The notes under the pieces are model-generated. The model was not told the DNA's origin and ran no database searches. It saw nothing but the letters and a program-made list of their open reading frames with translations. 64,000 nucleotides of DNA from Paracraurococcus lichenis (GTDB lineage: Bacteria > Pseudomonadota > Alphaproteobacteria > Acetobacterales > Acetobacteraceae). The stretch is from contig NZ_JAUTWS010000005.1 in assembly GCF_030657435.1 (NCBI RefSeq), positions 62,001-126,000 of the forward strand, given 5' to 3'. Shown here piece by piece: positions 51,737-61,708 of this stretch (positions are counted from its first letter, which is position 1; every line of letters begins with the position of its first letter). The translations under genes and the position numbers were made by a program.

Positions 51737-53332
51737 TCAGGAGGATTTCGGCCGCCAGAGCTCGACCGGCCCGCGCTCCTCGGCCACCGTCGCCTCGAGT
51801 TCGAAGTCGCGGCCCAGCACCTCGGTCAGGATCGCCGCCGCGCTCGGGCGCAGATGCCACCACCAGCCGCGGTCCACCACCACGATGCGCGGCTTCATCG
51901 CCAGCACCCGCCGCAACTCGGCATCGGTGTCGATGTCGGAGACCTGGGTGAAGCCGCCCGTGAGGTGCTCGGGGAAGACGAAGCGCGTCGGCAGCGCGGC
52001 ATCGGTCAGCGCATAGATCACCGGGTGGTAGTTGGCGACGAAGATGGCCTCGCCCGGCTGCAGGCGCGCCTTCACCGCCTTCGCCACCTCGGCGACCGGA
52101 TCCGGCCCGTAGATGCCGGTGCCGCGGCCGATGCGCACCGTCGCCTCCTGCCGCCAGGCCTCCGCCGCCACCAGGGCGACCAGCGCCACGAAGGCCGCCA
52201 TGGCCCGCCGCGGCCGGGCGAACCGCGCCAGGCGCCAGGCGCCCATGGCGGCCAGGATCGCCATGGGCGGCATCCAGATCAGGAAGTAGTGCGGGTAGAA
52301 GAAGCCCGGCCCGATGATGGCAAGGCTGCCGCAGGCGAACCACAGCACCGCGACGCGCGCCAGCCGCCCGCCCCGCCCCCGCCGCAGCCCCCAGCGCGCC
52401 AGGGTGAGGCCGGCCAGCAGCAGCGGCCAGAGCAGCACCATGACCGCCACCTGCACCCGCTGCGCCGCATCGTGCAGGGAGAGCCGCGCCTCGGCATAGC
52501 GCAGCGGCGCCAGGAAGCTGCCGTCGAGGAACTCCGTCAGGTCGCCCTGCGCCGCATAGGCCAGGGCGAAGAGCGTGGTCGGCGTCAGCACCAGCGCGGC
52601 ATAGGCCGCCGCCATGCCGAGGAACCGCCGAAAGGGCAGCACGCGCCGCCAGAGCGCCGGGAAGGTCAGCAGCGCGAAAGCGAGGCACCCCTCCGGCGTC
52701 ACCACCGGCTTGATGGCGAAGCCGCAGCCCATCAGCAGGCCCATCAGGGCGAGTTCGCCCCAGCCAGGGCCGGCGCCGCCCTCCAGCGCCCGCACCCCAG
52801 CCCGGAGACCGAGCGCGACGGTGGCCACCACGAAGGGCGCGAAGAGCACCTCCGTGTTGCTCGCCAGGCCGAAGAGCAGGACGGTATGCGCGATGTAGAG
52901 CAGCCCGGCCGCCACGGCGACCGGCCGCACTCCGCCCGCCGCCCGCACCGCGCCGTAGAGCGCCCAGGCCGCCAGGGCCACGCAGGCGATGCCGAGCATC
53001 CGGATCGTGGCGATGCTGTCGCCGAACAGCCCGATGGCCGCGGCATAGACCGCCGGCGCGCCGATCGGGTGCATGTCCCAGACCGCGACCAGCGGCCAGC
53101 CGCCGCGCAGCCATTCCCGCGCCTGGACCAGGTACAGCCCCTCGTCGGTATCGATCACCGTCACGGTGAAGCCGATGCTGCGGAACAGCAGGGAGGCGCC
53201 CAGCATCAGCAACGGAACGAAGGCTGCCTCGATCAGGGCGCGCAGGCGCAGGGCAGGCGAAGCGGCCGGTCGCGGCGTGGCCAGCAGGCCGGCCTCGGGG
53301 CTGCGCAGATAAGTGGTGCTCATGCTCTCCAT
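51737..53332 (-). CDS. GT39/ArnT-like polyprenyl-phosphate glycosyltransferase
   Basis: A 531-residue integral membrane protein with about ten or more predicted helices in its first 400 residues. The first periplasmic loop carries the acidic motif VIDTDEGLYLVQAREWLRGG characteristic of GT-C (dolichyl-phosphate-mannose-type) glycosyltransferases. GFFYPHYFLIWMPP lies after the mid-protein helices. The final 120 residues form a soluble periplasmic domain. It would transfer a sugar from a polyprenyl-phosphate carrier to a lipid, protein or glycan at the outer face of the inner membrane; the acceptor is unknown. ATG 53332 and ATG 53323 are both possible. Confidence 0.85.
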   Translation of the reverse strand: MESMSTTYLRSPEAGLLATPRPAASPALRLRALIEAAFVPLLMLGASLLFRSIGFTVTVIDTDEGLYLVQAREWLRGGWPLVAVWDMHPIGAPAVYAAAIGLFGDSIATIRMLGIACVALAAWALYGAVRAAGGVRPVAVAAGLLYIAHTVLLFGLASNTEVLFAPFVVATVALGLRAGVRALEGGAGPGWGELALMGLLMGCGFAIKPVVTPEGCLAFALLTFPALWRRVLPFRRFLGMAAAYAALVLTPTTLFALAYAAQGDLTEFLDGSFLAPLRYAEARLSLHDAAQRVQVAVMVLLWPLLLAGLTLARWGLRRGRGGRLARVAVLWFACGSLAIIGPGFFYPHYFLIWMPPMAILAAMGAWRLARFARPRRAMAAFVALVALVAAEAWRQEATVRIGRGTGIYGPDPVAEVAKAVKARLQPGEAIFVANYHPVIYALTDAALPTRFVFPEHLTGGFTQVSDIDTDAELRRVLAMKPRIVVVDRGWWWHLRPSAAAILTEVLGRDFELEATVAEERGPVELWRPKSS

Positions 53333-53457
53333 GCCGGCAGGCCGGCGTCCTGGGACGCGCGCGAAAGCGCGCGCATATCACGGATCCACGACGAGCGGAT
53401 ACGATGCCCGGGCGGCGTGGCTTGACGGCCACGGCCGGCCCGGCCGACCGTTCCGCC

Positions 53458-55137
53458 ATGCCCGTCCCCATGCCCGCCGCCCCCGCATCCGCCAGCGGGG
53501 CGCCCGACCCGGTCACCCTCGCCGTGCTCGACAACCGCCTCCGCGCCATCGTCGAGGAGATGGGCGAGGCGATGCTCAGAACCTCCTACAGCCAGATCCT
53601 CAACTCCTCCCGCGACTTCTCCATCGCGCTCTGCGACGCCGAGGGCCGCCTGGTGGCGCAGGCGGACCACATCCCGGTGCATGTCGGCGCCATGCCTTGG
53701 GCCGCGAAGGCCGCGGCGGAGGCCTTCGCCGGCGACATCCGCCCCGGCGACACCTTCCTGCTGAACGACCCCTATCACGGCGGCAGCCACCTGCCCGACC
53801 TCACCATCATCATCCCCGTCTTCGCGGAAGGGGTGTTGCGCTTCTGGTCCGTCGTGCGCGCCCACCAGTCGGATATCGGCGGCGCCACTCATGGAGGTTA
53901 CAACCCTGGTGCGACGGAAATCTGGCAGGAGGGCCTCCGCATCCCGCCGATCCGCCTGGGCGAGGGCGGCGCGCTGCGGGAGGACCTGATCCGCATGCTC
54001 GCCACCAATACCCGCATCCCGCGGGATTTCCGTGGCGACCTGATGGCGATGATCGGCGCCGCGCGGCTTGGTGAGCAGCGCCTGCAGCCGCTGCTGGCGA
54101 AATACGGCGCGGCGGCGATGCAGGCGGCGGTCTCCGCCATCCTCGACCTGTCGGAGGCGCATGCCCGCCGCCTCCTGGCGGCCTGGCCGGACGGCACCTG
54201 GCTGGGCGAGGCCTTCCTCGACGATGACGGCTTCGGGCGTCAGGACATCGCGATCCGCGCCCGCTGCACCAAGCGCGGCGACAGCCTGACCGTGGACCTC
54301 ACGGAGAGCGACCCGCAGGCGACCGGCTTCGTCAATTCCAGCTACCCCAACATGCGCAGCGCCACCGCGATGGCCTTCGCCTTCCTGCTGGACCCGGAGG
54401 TGGCGAAGAACGACGGCGCCTTCCGCCCGCTGGAGGTGGTGGCGAAGGAGGGCACGGTGGTCTGGGCGCGGGAGGGCGCGCCGGTGACCATGTGCACCAG
54501 CCATTGCTCCAACGAGATCGTCGAGGCGATCATCCGCGCCCTGCAGCATGCATGCCCGGAGCGGGCCATGGGCGGCTGGGGCCGGCGCTTCCGGGTGGCC
54601 ATCACCGGCCAGGACGCGCGACGGCCGGGGCGCAGGTTCGTATGGCACATGTTCCATGCCCGGCCGGGCGGCGGCGGCTCGTCCCGCGGCGATGGCTGGT
54701 CCACCGCCGGCGAGTGGCATTCCGCCGGCGGGCTGAAATTCGGCAGCGTCGAGATGGCCGAGGCCCGCTTCCCCCTGCTCTTCGAGCGGCATGAATTCCT
54801 GCCCGGCTCGGCCGGCGACGGCCGGCACCGCGGCGGCCTGGGCGGGCAATTGATTCTGAAGATCGAGTCCGTCGGCCCCTGCCGGGCCAATACCGCCGGC
54901 GACGGCGTGCGGCACGGCGCGGCCGGCATGCTGGGCGGGCAGGACGGCAGGCCGCACCATTACCGCCTCCGCCATGCCGACGGCACCGAACGGGTGCTGA
55001 AGACGAAGGAGGTCGGCATCCCCGTCGAGCCCGGCGACCGGCTGCTGGTCGAGGCCGGCGGCGGGGGCGGCTGGGGGCCGTCGGAGCAGCGCTCGCCCGA
55101 GGCACGGGCGCGCGACGCGGCGGAGGGCTATGTCTGA
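53458..55137 (+). CDS. Hydantoinase B / oxoprolinase beta-type subunit (HyuB)
   Basis: A 559-residue protein of the hydantoinase B family. SYSQILNSSRDFSIALCDAE, LVAQADHIPVHVGAM, NDPYHGGSHLPDLTIIIPVF and HQSDIGGATHGGYNP form the conserved N-terminal half. NEIVEAIIRALQ and a Gly-rich C-terminus (VEAGGGGGWGP) complete it. With HyuA it forms an ATP-dependent amidohydrolase opening 5-membered cyclic imides (hydantoin or 5-oxoproline), or a related carboxylase. ATG 53458 was chosen near the conserved domain; ATG 53404 is upstream. Its stop overlaps the hyuA start (TGATG), so the subunits are translationally coupled. Confidence 0.92.
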   Translation: MPVPMPAAPASASGAPDPVTLAVLDNRLRAIVEEMGEAMLRTSYSQILNSSRDFSIALCDAEGRLVAQADHIPVHVGAMPWAAKAAAEAFAGDIRPGDTFLLNDPYHGGSHLPDLTIIIPVFAEGVLRFWSVVRAHQSDIGGATHGGYNPGATEIWQEGLRIPPIRLGEGGALREDLIRMLATNTRIPRDFRGDLMAMIGAARLGEQRLQPLLAKYGAAAMQAAVSAILDLSEAHARRLLAAWPDGTWLGEAFLDDDGFGRQDIAIRARCTKRGDSLTVDLTESDPQATGFVNSSYPNMRSATAMAFAFLLDPEVAKNDGAFRPLEVVAKEGTVVWAREGAPVTMCTSHCSNEIVEAIIRALQHACPERAMGGWGRRFRVAITGQDARRPGRRFVWHMFHARPGGGGSSRGDGWSTAGEWHSAGGLKFGSVEMAEARFPLLFERHEFLPGSAGDGRHRGGLGGQLILKIESVGPCRANTAGDGVRHGAAGMLGGQDGRPHHYRLRHADGTERVLKTKEVGIPVEPGDRLLVEAGGGGGWGPSEQRSPEARARDAAEGYV

Positions 55138-57191
55138 TGCCCGCCTATACCATCGGCATCGATGTCGGCGGCACCTTCACCGACGTGGTCGGGATCGGCG
55201 CCGACGGCAGCCAGACCCTCGCCAAGGCCGCCAGCACCCCGGCCGACCAGTCGGAGGGCGTGGTGCAGGGCCTGCGGAACCTTGCCGAGGCCCTGAGCCT
55301 GACGCTCGCCGACCTGCTGCGGCAGACCGCCCGCATCGTCCACGGCACCACGGTTGCCACCAATGCCCTGCTCGAGCGCAAGGGCGCCCGCATCGGCCTG
55401 CTGACCACCGAGGGCCATCGCGACGTCATCGAGATGCGCGAGGGCCTGAAGCCCGAGCGCTACGACCTCCGCCTGCCCGCCCCCGAGCCCCTGGTCCCGC
55501 GCCGCCTGCGCCTGGGGGTGCGGGAGCGCCTGCGGCCGGACGGGCGCGTCGAGGTGCCGCTGGACCAGGCCTCGCTGGACTCCGCCATCGCGCGCCTGCA
55601 GGCCGAGGGGGTGGAGGGCGTCGCCATCGGCTTCCTCCATAGCTGGGCCGCCCCGCAGCACGAGCATGCGGCAGCCGCGGCGGTTGCCGCCGCCCTGCCC
55701 GGCGCCTTCGTCACCTGCTCAGCCGATGTCCTGCCGCAGATCAAGGAGTTCGAGCGGTTCTCGACCGCCGCGGTGAACGCCTATGTCGGGCCGGTGGTCT
55801 CCCGCTATCTCGGCCGCCTCGCCGGGCGGCTCGAGGAGGCGGGCTTCGGCGGGCCGCTCTTCGTCATCCTCTCCCATGGCGGCGTCGCGCCGGTCGAGGA
55901 GGCGGCCCGGCTCGCGGTCGGCACCGCCCTCTCCGGCCCCGCCGGCGGGGTCGCCGCGGCGGTCGCGCTGGCGGCGGAGGGGCTCGGCCAGGACCTCGTC
56001 ACCTTCGACATGGGCGGCACCTCGACCGACATCGCTCTCGTCACGGCGGGCGAGGCCACGCTCGGCCGTGGCCGGGTGGTGGGCGGGGAGCGGATCGCGC
56101 TCGAGAGCCTCGACATCGTCACCCTCGGCGCCGGCGGCGGCTCCATCGCCCATCTCGGCCCGGGCGGGACGCTGCAGGTCGGGCCGCAATCAGCCGGCGC
56201 GGTGCCGGGGCCGGCCTGCTACGGGCAGGGCGGGACGGCGCCGACCGTCACCGACGCCAACCTGGTGCTCGGCTACCTGGATGCCGACAATTTCCTGGGC
56301 GGCGCGCGCCGGCTGGACCTGGCGGCGGCGCGGCAGGCGGTCGCGGGGCTGGCGGCGCGGCTGGGCCTCACACCGGAGGCCTGCGCCGCCGGCATCCACG
56401 CCCTGGTCAATGCCCGCATGGCCGATGGCGTGCGGCTGGCGACGGTCCGCCGCGGCGTCGATCCGCGCGACTTCGCGCTGCTGGCCTTCGGCGGCGCGGC
56501 GGGGCTGCATGCGACGGCGGTGGCGCGCGAGCTCGGCCTGCGCCAGGCCGCCGTGCCGGTCTTCGCCGCCGGCCTCTCCGCCTGGGGCATGCTGCACACC
56601 GACCTGCGCTACGAGCTCTCGCGCAGCGCCGTGACTCCGACCGGCCTGCCCGAGGACGCGGCGCTCCGCGCCATGTTCGACGAACTGGAAGCGGATGGCC
56701 GCGCCCGCATGGCCGGCTGGCATGGCGGAGAGGTCGCGGCGCGGCGCTCGGCCGACATGCGCTACGGCGAGCAGGTCTTCGAGATCGCCGTGCCGCTCGA
56801 CGCCATCGACTGGAACGGGCCGGACCCCGGCGGGCAGGTCCGCGCCGCCTTCCATGCCCGGCATCGCGCGCTCTTCACCTACGATCTGCCGGAGGAGGAG
56901 GTCGTGCTGGTCAATGCCCGCGTCGCGGTGACGGGCCTGCTGCCGCGCCAGGCCGCGGCGATCGGCACGGCGCCGCCGCCGGCCATGCCGGCCGCGCCGC
57001 GCCGCATCCTGCTGGACGGCAATCCCGTCCTCGCGCCGGTCCACCGCTTCGAGGCGCTGGTGCCGGACCAGGCGATCGCCGGCCCGGCCATCGTCGAGAG
57101 CGCGACGACGACCGTACTGCTGCGCACCGGCGATGCCGCGCGCATGGATGGCCGCGGCTGGCTGGAGATCGCGGTGCCGCCCGCCGGCTGA
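55137..57191 (+). CDS. Hydantoinase A / oxoprolinase alpha-type subunit (HyuA)
   Basis: A 684-residue protein with an actin/hexokinase-like ATPase fold. The phosphate-1 loop GIDVGGTFTDVVGIGADG is at residues 7-24. HGTTVATNALLERKGARIGL and TFDMGGTSTDIALV (phosphate-2 loop) follow, then TLGAGGGSIAHLGPGG and FGGAAGLHATAVARELG (adenosine loop). It is the ATP-binding partner of HyuB. There is no signal peptide. The 3' end is convergent with bcsD, separated only by a dispersed repeat. Substrate specificity (N-methylhydantoin, 5-oxoproline, acetophenone or acetone type) cannot be decided here. Confidence 0.92.
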   Translation: MPAYTIGIDVGGTFTDVVGIGADGSQTLAKAASTPADQSEGVVQGLRNLAEALSLTLADLLRQTARIVHGTTVATNALLERKGARIGLLTTEGHRDVIEMREGLKPERYDLRLPAPEPLVPRRLRLGVRERLRPDGRVEVPLDQASLDSAIARLQAEGVEGVAIGFLHSWAAPQHEHAAAAAVAAALPGAFVTCSADVLPQIKEFERFSTAAVNAYVGPVVSRYLGRLAGRLEEAGFGGPLFVILSHGGVAPVEEAARLAVGTALSGPAGGVAAAVALAAEGLGQDLVTFDMGGTSTDIALVTAGEATLGRGRVVGGERIALESLDIVTLGAGGGSIAHLGPGGTLQVGPQSAGAVPGPACYGQGGTAPTVTDANLVLGYLDADNFLGGARRLDLAAARQAVAGLAARLGLTPEACAAGIHALVNARMADGVRLATVRRGVDPRDFALLAFGGAAGLHATAVARELGLRQAAVPVFAAGLSAWGMLHTDLRYELSRSAVTPTGLPEDAALRAMFDELEADGRARMAGWHGGEVAARRSADMRYGEQVFEIAVPLDAIDWNGPDPGGQVRAAFHARHRALFTYDLPEEEVVLVNARVAVTGLLPRQAAAIGTAPPPAMPAAPRRILLDGNPVLAPVHRFEALVPDQAIAGPAIVESATTTVLLRTGDAARMDGRGWLEIAVPPAG

Positions 57192-57222
57192 AGCCGGAGG
57201 CGGCGCGGCGTCGGCGCGGCCG

Positions 57223-57291
57223 CCTTGTATGTTGGGCGAGCCCATTCAGACCTCCGGGCCATCCGGCCCTTCGGTCATCGGCGCGCTTCAG
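57223..57291. repeat. Intergenic repeat, copy B (69 bp)
   Basis: Same blocks as copy A (38242-38340), lacking the 30-bp palindromic insert. It fills the gap between convergent hyuA and bcsD and includes the bcsD stop codon (57288-57290). Only a few substitutions separate the two copies in the shared blocks. Confidence 0.85.
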
Positions 57292-57761
57292 CCCCGGCCG
57301 TAGCGCAGCGTCACGGTGGCGGAGGTGCCACCGACCCGGCGGGGCGACAGGCCGGCATCCGCGCCGGGCTGGCCGCCCAGCCAGGCGCCATACAGCCCTT
57401 CGAGCACCGCGGCGATCCAGGCGCCGTTCGCCTCCGTCCCCGCCGCGATCGAGGGCGCCGCGCTGTGGGTCAGCACAAGGGACCGGTCCTGCGGGTCGAG
57501 CGAGACCTCGACCCAGCCCCAGTCGCAGCCGGCCAGCGCCTCGTTCATGCGCGTCTCCAACTCGCCGAGGCTGGCGCAGGAGGGCAGCGGCATGAGCCCG
57601 CCGAGCCGCGCGCCGACTGCCAACAGCAGCGCATCGCGCGACGCTGTGTCGAGATTGGCGTCGAGCGTCTCGATCAGTGCCTGCAGGAAGCCGCGCCACT
57701 GGGCGGAGACGCCCCGGCGGGCGAGGTAGGAAACGGAGCGCAAATCGGTGACGGCTGTCAT
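57288..57761 (-). CDS. bcsD: Cellulose synthase accessory subunit BcsD
   Basis: A 157-residue protein. The block ANGAWIAAVLEGLYGAWLGG and the preceding helix and strand (LGELETRMNEALAGCDWGWV) resemble BcsD of cellulose-producing acetic acid bacteria, and length is as expected. BcsD forms a cylindrical octamer in the periplasm that aligns glucan chains into crystalline fibrils. It is the distal gene of the bcs series, 167 bp after bcsC, with a GAGGTG Shine-Dalgarno before ATG 57761. The gap contains a 15-bp direct repeat (57777-57791 and 57872-57886). Its stop lies in an intergenic repeat shared with 38.2 kb. Confidence 0.9.
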   Translation of the reverse strand: MTAVTDLRSVSYLARRGVSAQWRGFLQALIETLDANLDTASRDALLLAVGARLGGLMPLPSCASLGELETRMNEALAGCDWGWVEVSLDPQDRSLVLTHSAAPSIAAGTEANGAWIAAVLEGLYGAWLGGQPGADAGLSPRRVGGTSATVTLRYGRG

Positions 57762-57928
57762 GCAACACCTCTGCTTGGCGCGGCGGCAGGCATGGCCCCG
57801 CCGTGGAGATTCCAGATGGGACCGGCGATCATGCCGGCCCGGTGAAAGGGCCCGGGCGACGGGCGTGCCAGGGCGCGGCGGCAGGCCCGTACGCATCCCG
57901 CTTGAATGCTGTGCCGATCCATGCGCGA

Positions 57929-60900
57929 TCAGCGGTCGAACCGGTAGCGCGCATAGAGCATGCCCCGCGCCTCGTTCCAGTTCGCCGTCCGGTCATAGCG
58001 CAGCAGCCCGCCGATCCGGAGCTGCGGCGTGATGCTGTACTCGATGTCGCCCCGCAGGCCGCCGGTGATGCCGGATCTCTGCGAGGCGGGCAGTCCGGCG
58101 CGCAGCGTGCCATCGCCCGCCGCCGCCAGCTCGGCCTGCGCCTGCAGGCCGGGATCCAGCGGGAAGTACTTCGCCGCATCCTCCCGATAGCTCTGGTAGC
58201 CGATGGTGCCGCCCAGATGGTAGGCGAGGTTGCCGCTGCGCGCGCGGTAGTCCACCGGCAGGTTCACGCCGAGATAGCTCTGCGGGCTGAAATAGCCGCC
58301 GTTGCCGACCGTGAAGAGCCGCTGGTTCTTGTCATAGGCGAAGTAGACGAGGTCGAGCCCGGCGGTGAGCTGCTCGTTCGGCTCGCGGTAGACGGTCCAG
58401 GACGCACCGGCCCCCGCCTCCAACCGGCTGTTGTTCTGCACCCGATCGCCCTGGAAGGTCGAATAGCCGCCGGCGACGTAGAAGGAGACGGGCTGCGTCC
58501 CGATCTCGAGCTGTGCGCGGCCGCCGGTGCGCACCACGCCGCCCCAGACCTGGCCGGAACTCGGGTCGCGCGCGCCGGCCCAGGAGAGCAGGCTGTCCGT
58601 CACCGGCCGCCGCTCGCCGGTCAGGCGCAGCCGCAGCGTGTTGGTCAGCGCGGGCGCGATCTCGATGCCGCCGATGACGTTCTGCTGCCGGAAGCCGAGC
58701 GGCGTGGTGCCGACATCGGCGCTGAAGGCCGAGCGCGTATAGGCCAGGCCGAGTCCGAGACCGGCGGCGCTGTCGTCGCGCGGGGTATAGCGCTCCCGGA
58801 TTGCCTGGCTCGGCCCGGTCTGCTGCCCGGCGGGCTGCCGCAGGTCCGGCACCAGGGCATTGGTGCCGAAGCTCCGCAACGTGCTGAGGTTGCCGTTGTC
58901 GAGCCTGCCGGAATCGATGGTCACCGGCGCCATGGTGGCCGTCAGCCGCCCGCCGATCCCGCCGACCGGCAGGCTCGCCGTCATCGGCGCGGAGAAGTCC
59001 GACAGCCTGTCGAGACCCGCGGTGCCCGAGCGGAACCGCCCGGCGACGCCGCCCTGGATATATGCCGAAGCCTCCTCGCGCACCGCGGCCAGTTCGCGCT
59101 GGATCTCGGCCACTACCGGGTCGCCCGCGGGCAGCGTGCCCGGCCCGGCCGCCACGGCCGTGCCGACCTGGCGGAAGGGATTGCCCGTCGGGACGGCGCC
59201 GGCCGCCGCCACCGGCGTCACGCCGCCGCGGGCGGCGGCCTGCTCCTGCGCCCGCTCGAGCGCCCGCAGCGCGCGGGCATTGTAGCCGCGCGCGCGGGCG
59301 ATCCGCGCCTCCATCAGCGGCACGCGTGCATCGCCCGGGTTGAAAGCGCGCGCCTCGAGCAGCAGCGCCTCGGCCCGGTCCCAGTCGCGCTGCGCGATCG
59401 CGGCATCCACCGCGGCGACGCGCGCCTCCATGTTGCCGGGATTGCTGCGCAGCACGGTATCCGCGATCTGCGCCGCCTGCTCCGGCTGCCGCGCCCCCTG
59501 GTAGAGCCGCGCCAGGGCAAGATTGGCGGCGGGATTGGTCGGGTCGCGGCTCAGCACCGGCGCCAGCGCCTCGTAGCCCGCGGCCTGGTTGCCCTGCTCG
59601 TTGAGCCGGTCGGAGGCGCGGATGGCGAAGCCGGCCTGCAGCGAGGTGGCCTGCCGGCGATCCTCGGCCGAAAGGTTGGGCAGCAGTTCGACCGAGCGGG
59701 CGATCTGCCCGGCCTCCTGCTCCGCCCCCGCGCCGAGCAGCGCGCCGGCGACAGCGAGCCGCGCCGCGGGCGGGGCGGCGGCATTGGCGGAGACCGCCGC
59801 CCGCCCCGCCTGCACCGCGCCCTCCCGGTCGCCGAGGCTGCCGAGCGCCCGCACCGCGAGCGCGCCGGCGCCGCCGGTCGGGTCCGGCCGCGCGGCAATG
59901 GCGACCAGCGCCGCCCGCCCCTCCGCCTGCCGGCCGGACTGCCAGAGCGTGGTGGCGTGATCCACCTCCGCCGCGACCCGGCCGCGGGCGAGCAGGCGGT
60001 TCATATCGGCGCTCCGCAGCCGCGCCGGGATCCGGTTCAGGGCGGCCGCGGCATCGCCCGGCCGGCCGTCCTCATCGGCGAAGAGCGCGGCGGCATGCAG
60101 CGCCTCGGCCGCATTGGTGCCAGCCGCGGCCTCCATCAACTGGCGCGCCTCCGCCTGCTGGCCCTGGCGCGCCAGGGCGCGGGCGAGGTCGAGCCGGATC
60201 CAGGGGCTGGCCGGATCGAGCGTCATCGCCTCCCGCAACCGGATGAGCTGGTCCTCGGGGTCGTTGGCGCGCTGCGCCTCTGTGCGGAGCTGGTTGGCGC
60301 GGGCGGCATTCGCGCCGGCCTCGTTGGCGGCGCGGGCGGCGCGGCCCTGCAGCGCCTCGGCCTCTGCGAAACGGCCCTGCTGCTGCAGCACCTCGTAGAG
60401 GCCGCTGGTCGCCGCGCCGAGATTCGGCCGGCGCGACAGCGCGGCACGGTAGCGCGCCTCCGCCCCCTCGAGGTCGCCGCGCCGGCGCGCGATGTCGCCG
60501 AGCAGCGCCTCGGCATCCGCGCTGTCGCTCGGGCCGCGGGAGAGGGCGCGGCGCAGGCTCTGCTCGGCGGCGTCGAGGTCGCCCTGCTGGATCTGGCCGC
60601 GGGCGGCGGCGAGCTCGGCCGAATAACTCGCGCCGTCGAGCGCCTTCTGCCAGTTGGCCCGCTTGGCGGGGTCGAGCCGGATGGCGCGCTCGAGCAGGCT
60701 GCGCGCCTCGCCGAAGCGGCCCTCGCGCAGCCGCACGATGCCGAGGCCGCCGACCGCATCGGCATCCTCCGGATTGCGCGCGATCGCCGCCTCGAAGTCG
60801 CGGCCCGCCTCGCGCGCCCGGTTGGCGTTCAGCAGATCGAAGCCGCGGAGCCGCGCCGCGGCAGCCTCGTCCGGCGGGCCGGCGGCCCCCGGCGCCGGTG

Positions 60901-61708
60901 GCGTGCGGGCCTCGGCCAGCTTGCCGGTGATGGCGGGATCGTTCGGGTTGCGCTCGAGGAAGGCCTCGAGATCGGGGATGAGCGCCGGGCCCGCACCCTG
61001 CCAGAGCAGCGCCTGCCGCCAGGCCGCGGTCACCGCACCGCCCTTGTCGGCCCCGGCGGCAAGCCGGCGCAGCCGCGCGATGCCCTCGGCCCGGGTGCCG
61101 TCGCGATAGGTCAGCACCTGCGCATAGGCGAGCTGCAGCCGGGCATCGGCCGGCGCGCGCTCGGCCAGCCGGGCGAGGCCCTTGCGCGCCTCCTCGAAGC
61201 CGCCATCGGTGCCGGCGAGCGTCGCATAGTATTCCTGCGCGAAGGGGTCCGGCGGCGTGCTGCCGCGGAACACCTCCCGGTAGCGCGCGACCGCATCCGC
61301 CGCGCGGCCGGCCTGGGCGAGGCGCCGGGCCTCGGCGAGCGCGGCCGGATCCACCGTGGAGGCGCGCAGGGCGAGGTCGGTCTCCTGCAGCCGCGGATCG
61401 GCGGGCGCGGCGGCGCGCAGCCGGGCGATCAGGGCATCCGCCGCGGCCCGGTTGCCGAGCTGGGCCTGGGCCTGGGCGGCGCCGGCCAGCGCCTCGGCAT
61501 TCTGCGGGTCGACCGCCAGCACGCGGTCGAGCGCGCGGGCAACCTGGTCCGGGCGGTTCTGCAGGCGCCAGTAATTCGCCTGCTCCAGCAGGGTGGCGAC
61601 GGCGGCCTCCGAAACCGTGGCACGGGCGGCCAGCGTCTGCCCAGGGGCAGGGCCGGATGCCAGGGCCGCGGCGACGGCGACACCGGCAAGACGAACGGGG
61701 CGGCTCAC
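57929..61708 (-). CDS. bcsC: Cellulose synthase outer-membrane export subunit BcsC
   Basis: A 1,259-residue protein with a leader (VRLAGVAVAAALASGPAPG). About 850 residues of TPR repeats follow (for example GGLGIVRLREGRFGEARSLL). The C-terminal ~350 residues form a beta-barrel rich in alternating aromatic/polar strands, ending in LYARYRFDR. BcsC carries the glucan chain across the periplasm on its TPR scaffold and through its outer-membrane pore. The linker around residues 870-900 is Gly/Ala-rich. The start is GTG 61708, overlapping the bcsB stop by 4 bp (GTGA), so the two are translationally coupled. Length is in the normal range. Confidence 0.94.
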   Translation of the reverse strand: MSRPVRLAGVAVAAALASGPAPGQTLAARATVSEAAVATLLEQANYWRLQNRPDQVARALDRVLAVDPQNAEALAGAAQAQAQLGNRAAADALIARLRAAAPADPRLQETDLALRASTVDPAALAEARRLAQAGRAADAVARYREVFRGSTPPDPFAQEYYATLAGTDGGFEEARKGLARLAERAPADARLQLAYAQVLTYRDGTRAEGIARLRRLAAGADKGGAVTAAWRQALLWQGAGPALIPDLEAFLERNPNDPAITGKLAEARTPPAPGAAGPPDEAAAARLRGFDLLNANRAREAGRDFEAAIARNPEDADAVGGLGIVRLREGRFGEARSLLERAIRLDPAKRANWQKALDGASYSAELAAARGQIQQGDLDAAEQSLRRALSRGPSDSADAEALLGDIARRRGDLEGAEARYRAALSRRPNLGAATSGLYEVLQQQGRFAEAEALQGRAARAANEAGANAARANQLRTEAQRANDPEDQLIRLREAMTLDPASPWIRLDLARALARQGQQAEARQLMEAAAGTNAAEALHAAALFADEDGRPGDAAAALNRIPARLRSADMNRLLARGRVAAEVDHATTLWQSGRQAEGRAALVAIAARPDPTGGAGALAVRALGSLGDREGAVQAGRAAVSANAAAPPAARLAVAGALLGAGAEQEAGQIARSVELLPNLSAEDRRQATSLQAGFAIRASDRLNEQGNQAAGYEALAPVLSRDPTNPAANLALARLYQGARQPEQAAQIADTVLRSNPGNMEARVAAVDAAIAQRDWDRAEALLLEARAFNPGDARVPLMEARIARARGYNARALRALERAQEQAAARGGVTPVAAAGAVPTGNPFRQVGTAVAAGPGTLPAGDPVVAEIQRELAAVREEASAYIQGGVAGRFRSGTAGLDRLSDFSAPMTASLPVGGIGGRLTATMAPVTIDSGRLDNGNLSTLRSFGTNALVPDLRQPAGQQTGPSQAIRERYTPRDDSAAGLGLGLAYTRSAFSADVGTTPLGFRQQNVIGGIEIAPALTNTLRLRLTGERRPVTDSLLSWAGARDPSSGQVWGGVVRTGGRAQLEIGTQPVSFYVAGGYSTFQGDRVQNNSRLEAGAGASWTVYREPNEQLTAGLDLVYFAYDKNQRLFTVGNGGYFSPQSYLGVNLPVDYRARSGNLAYHLGGTIGYQSYREDAAKYFPLDPGLQAQAELAAAGDGTLRAGLPASQRSGITGGLRGDIEYSITPQLRIGGLLRYDRTANWNEARGMLYARYRFDR

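Noticed and set aside
57777..57886. 15-bp direct repeat GGCGCGGCGGCAGGC in the bcsC-bcsD gap
   Set aside because: Low-complexity GC sequence; two copies 95 bp apart can arise by chance in this composition.
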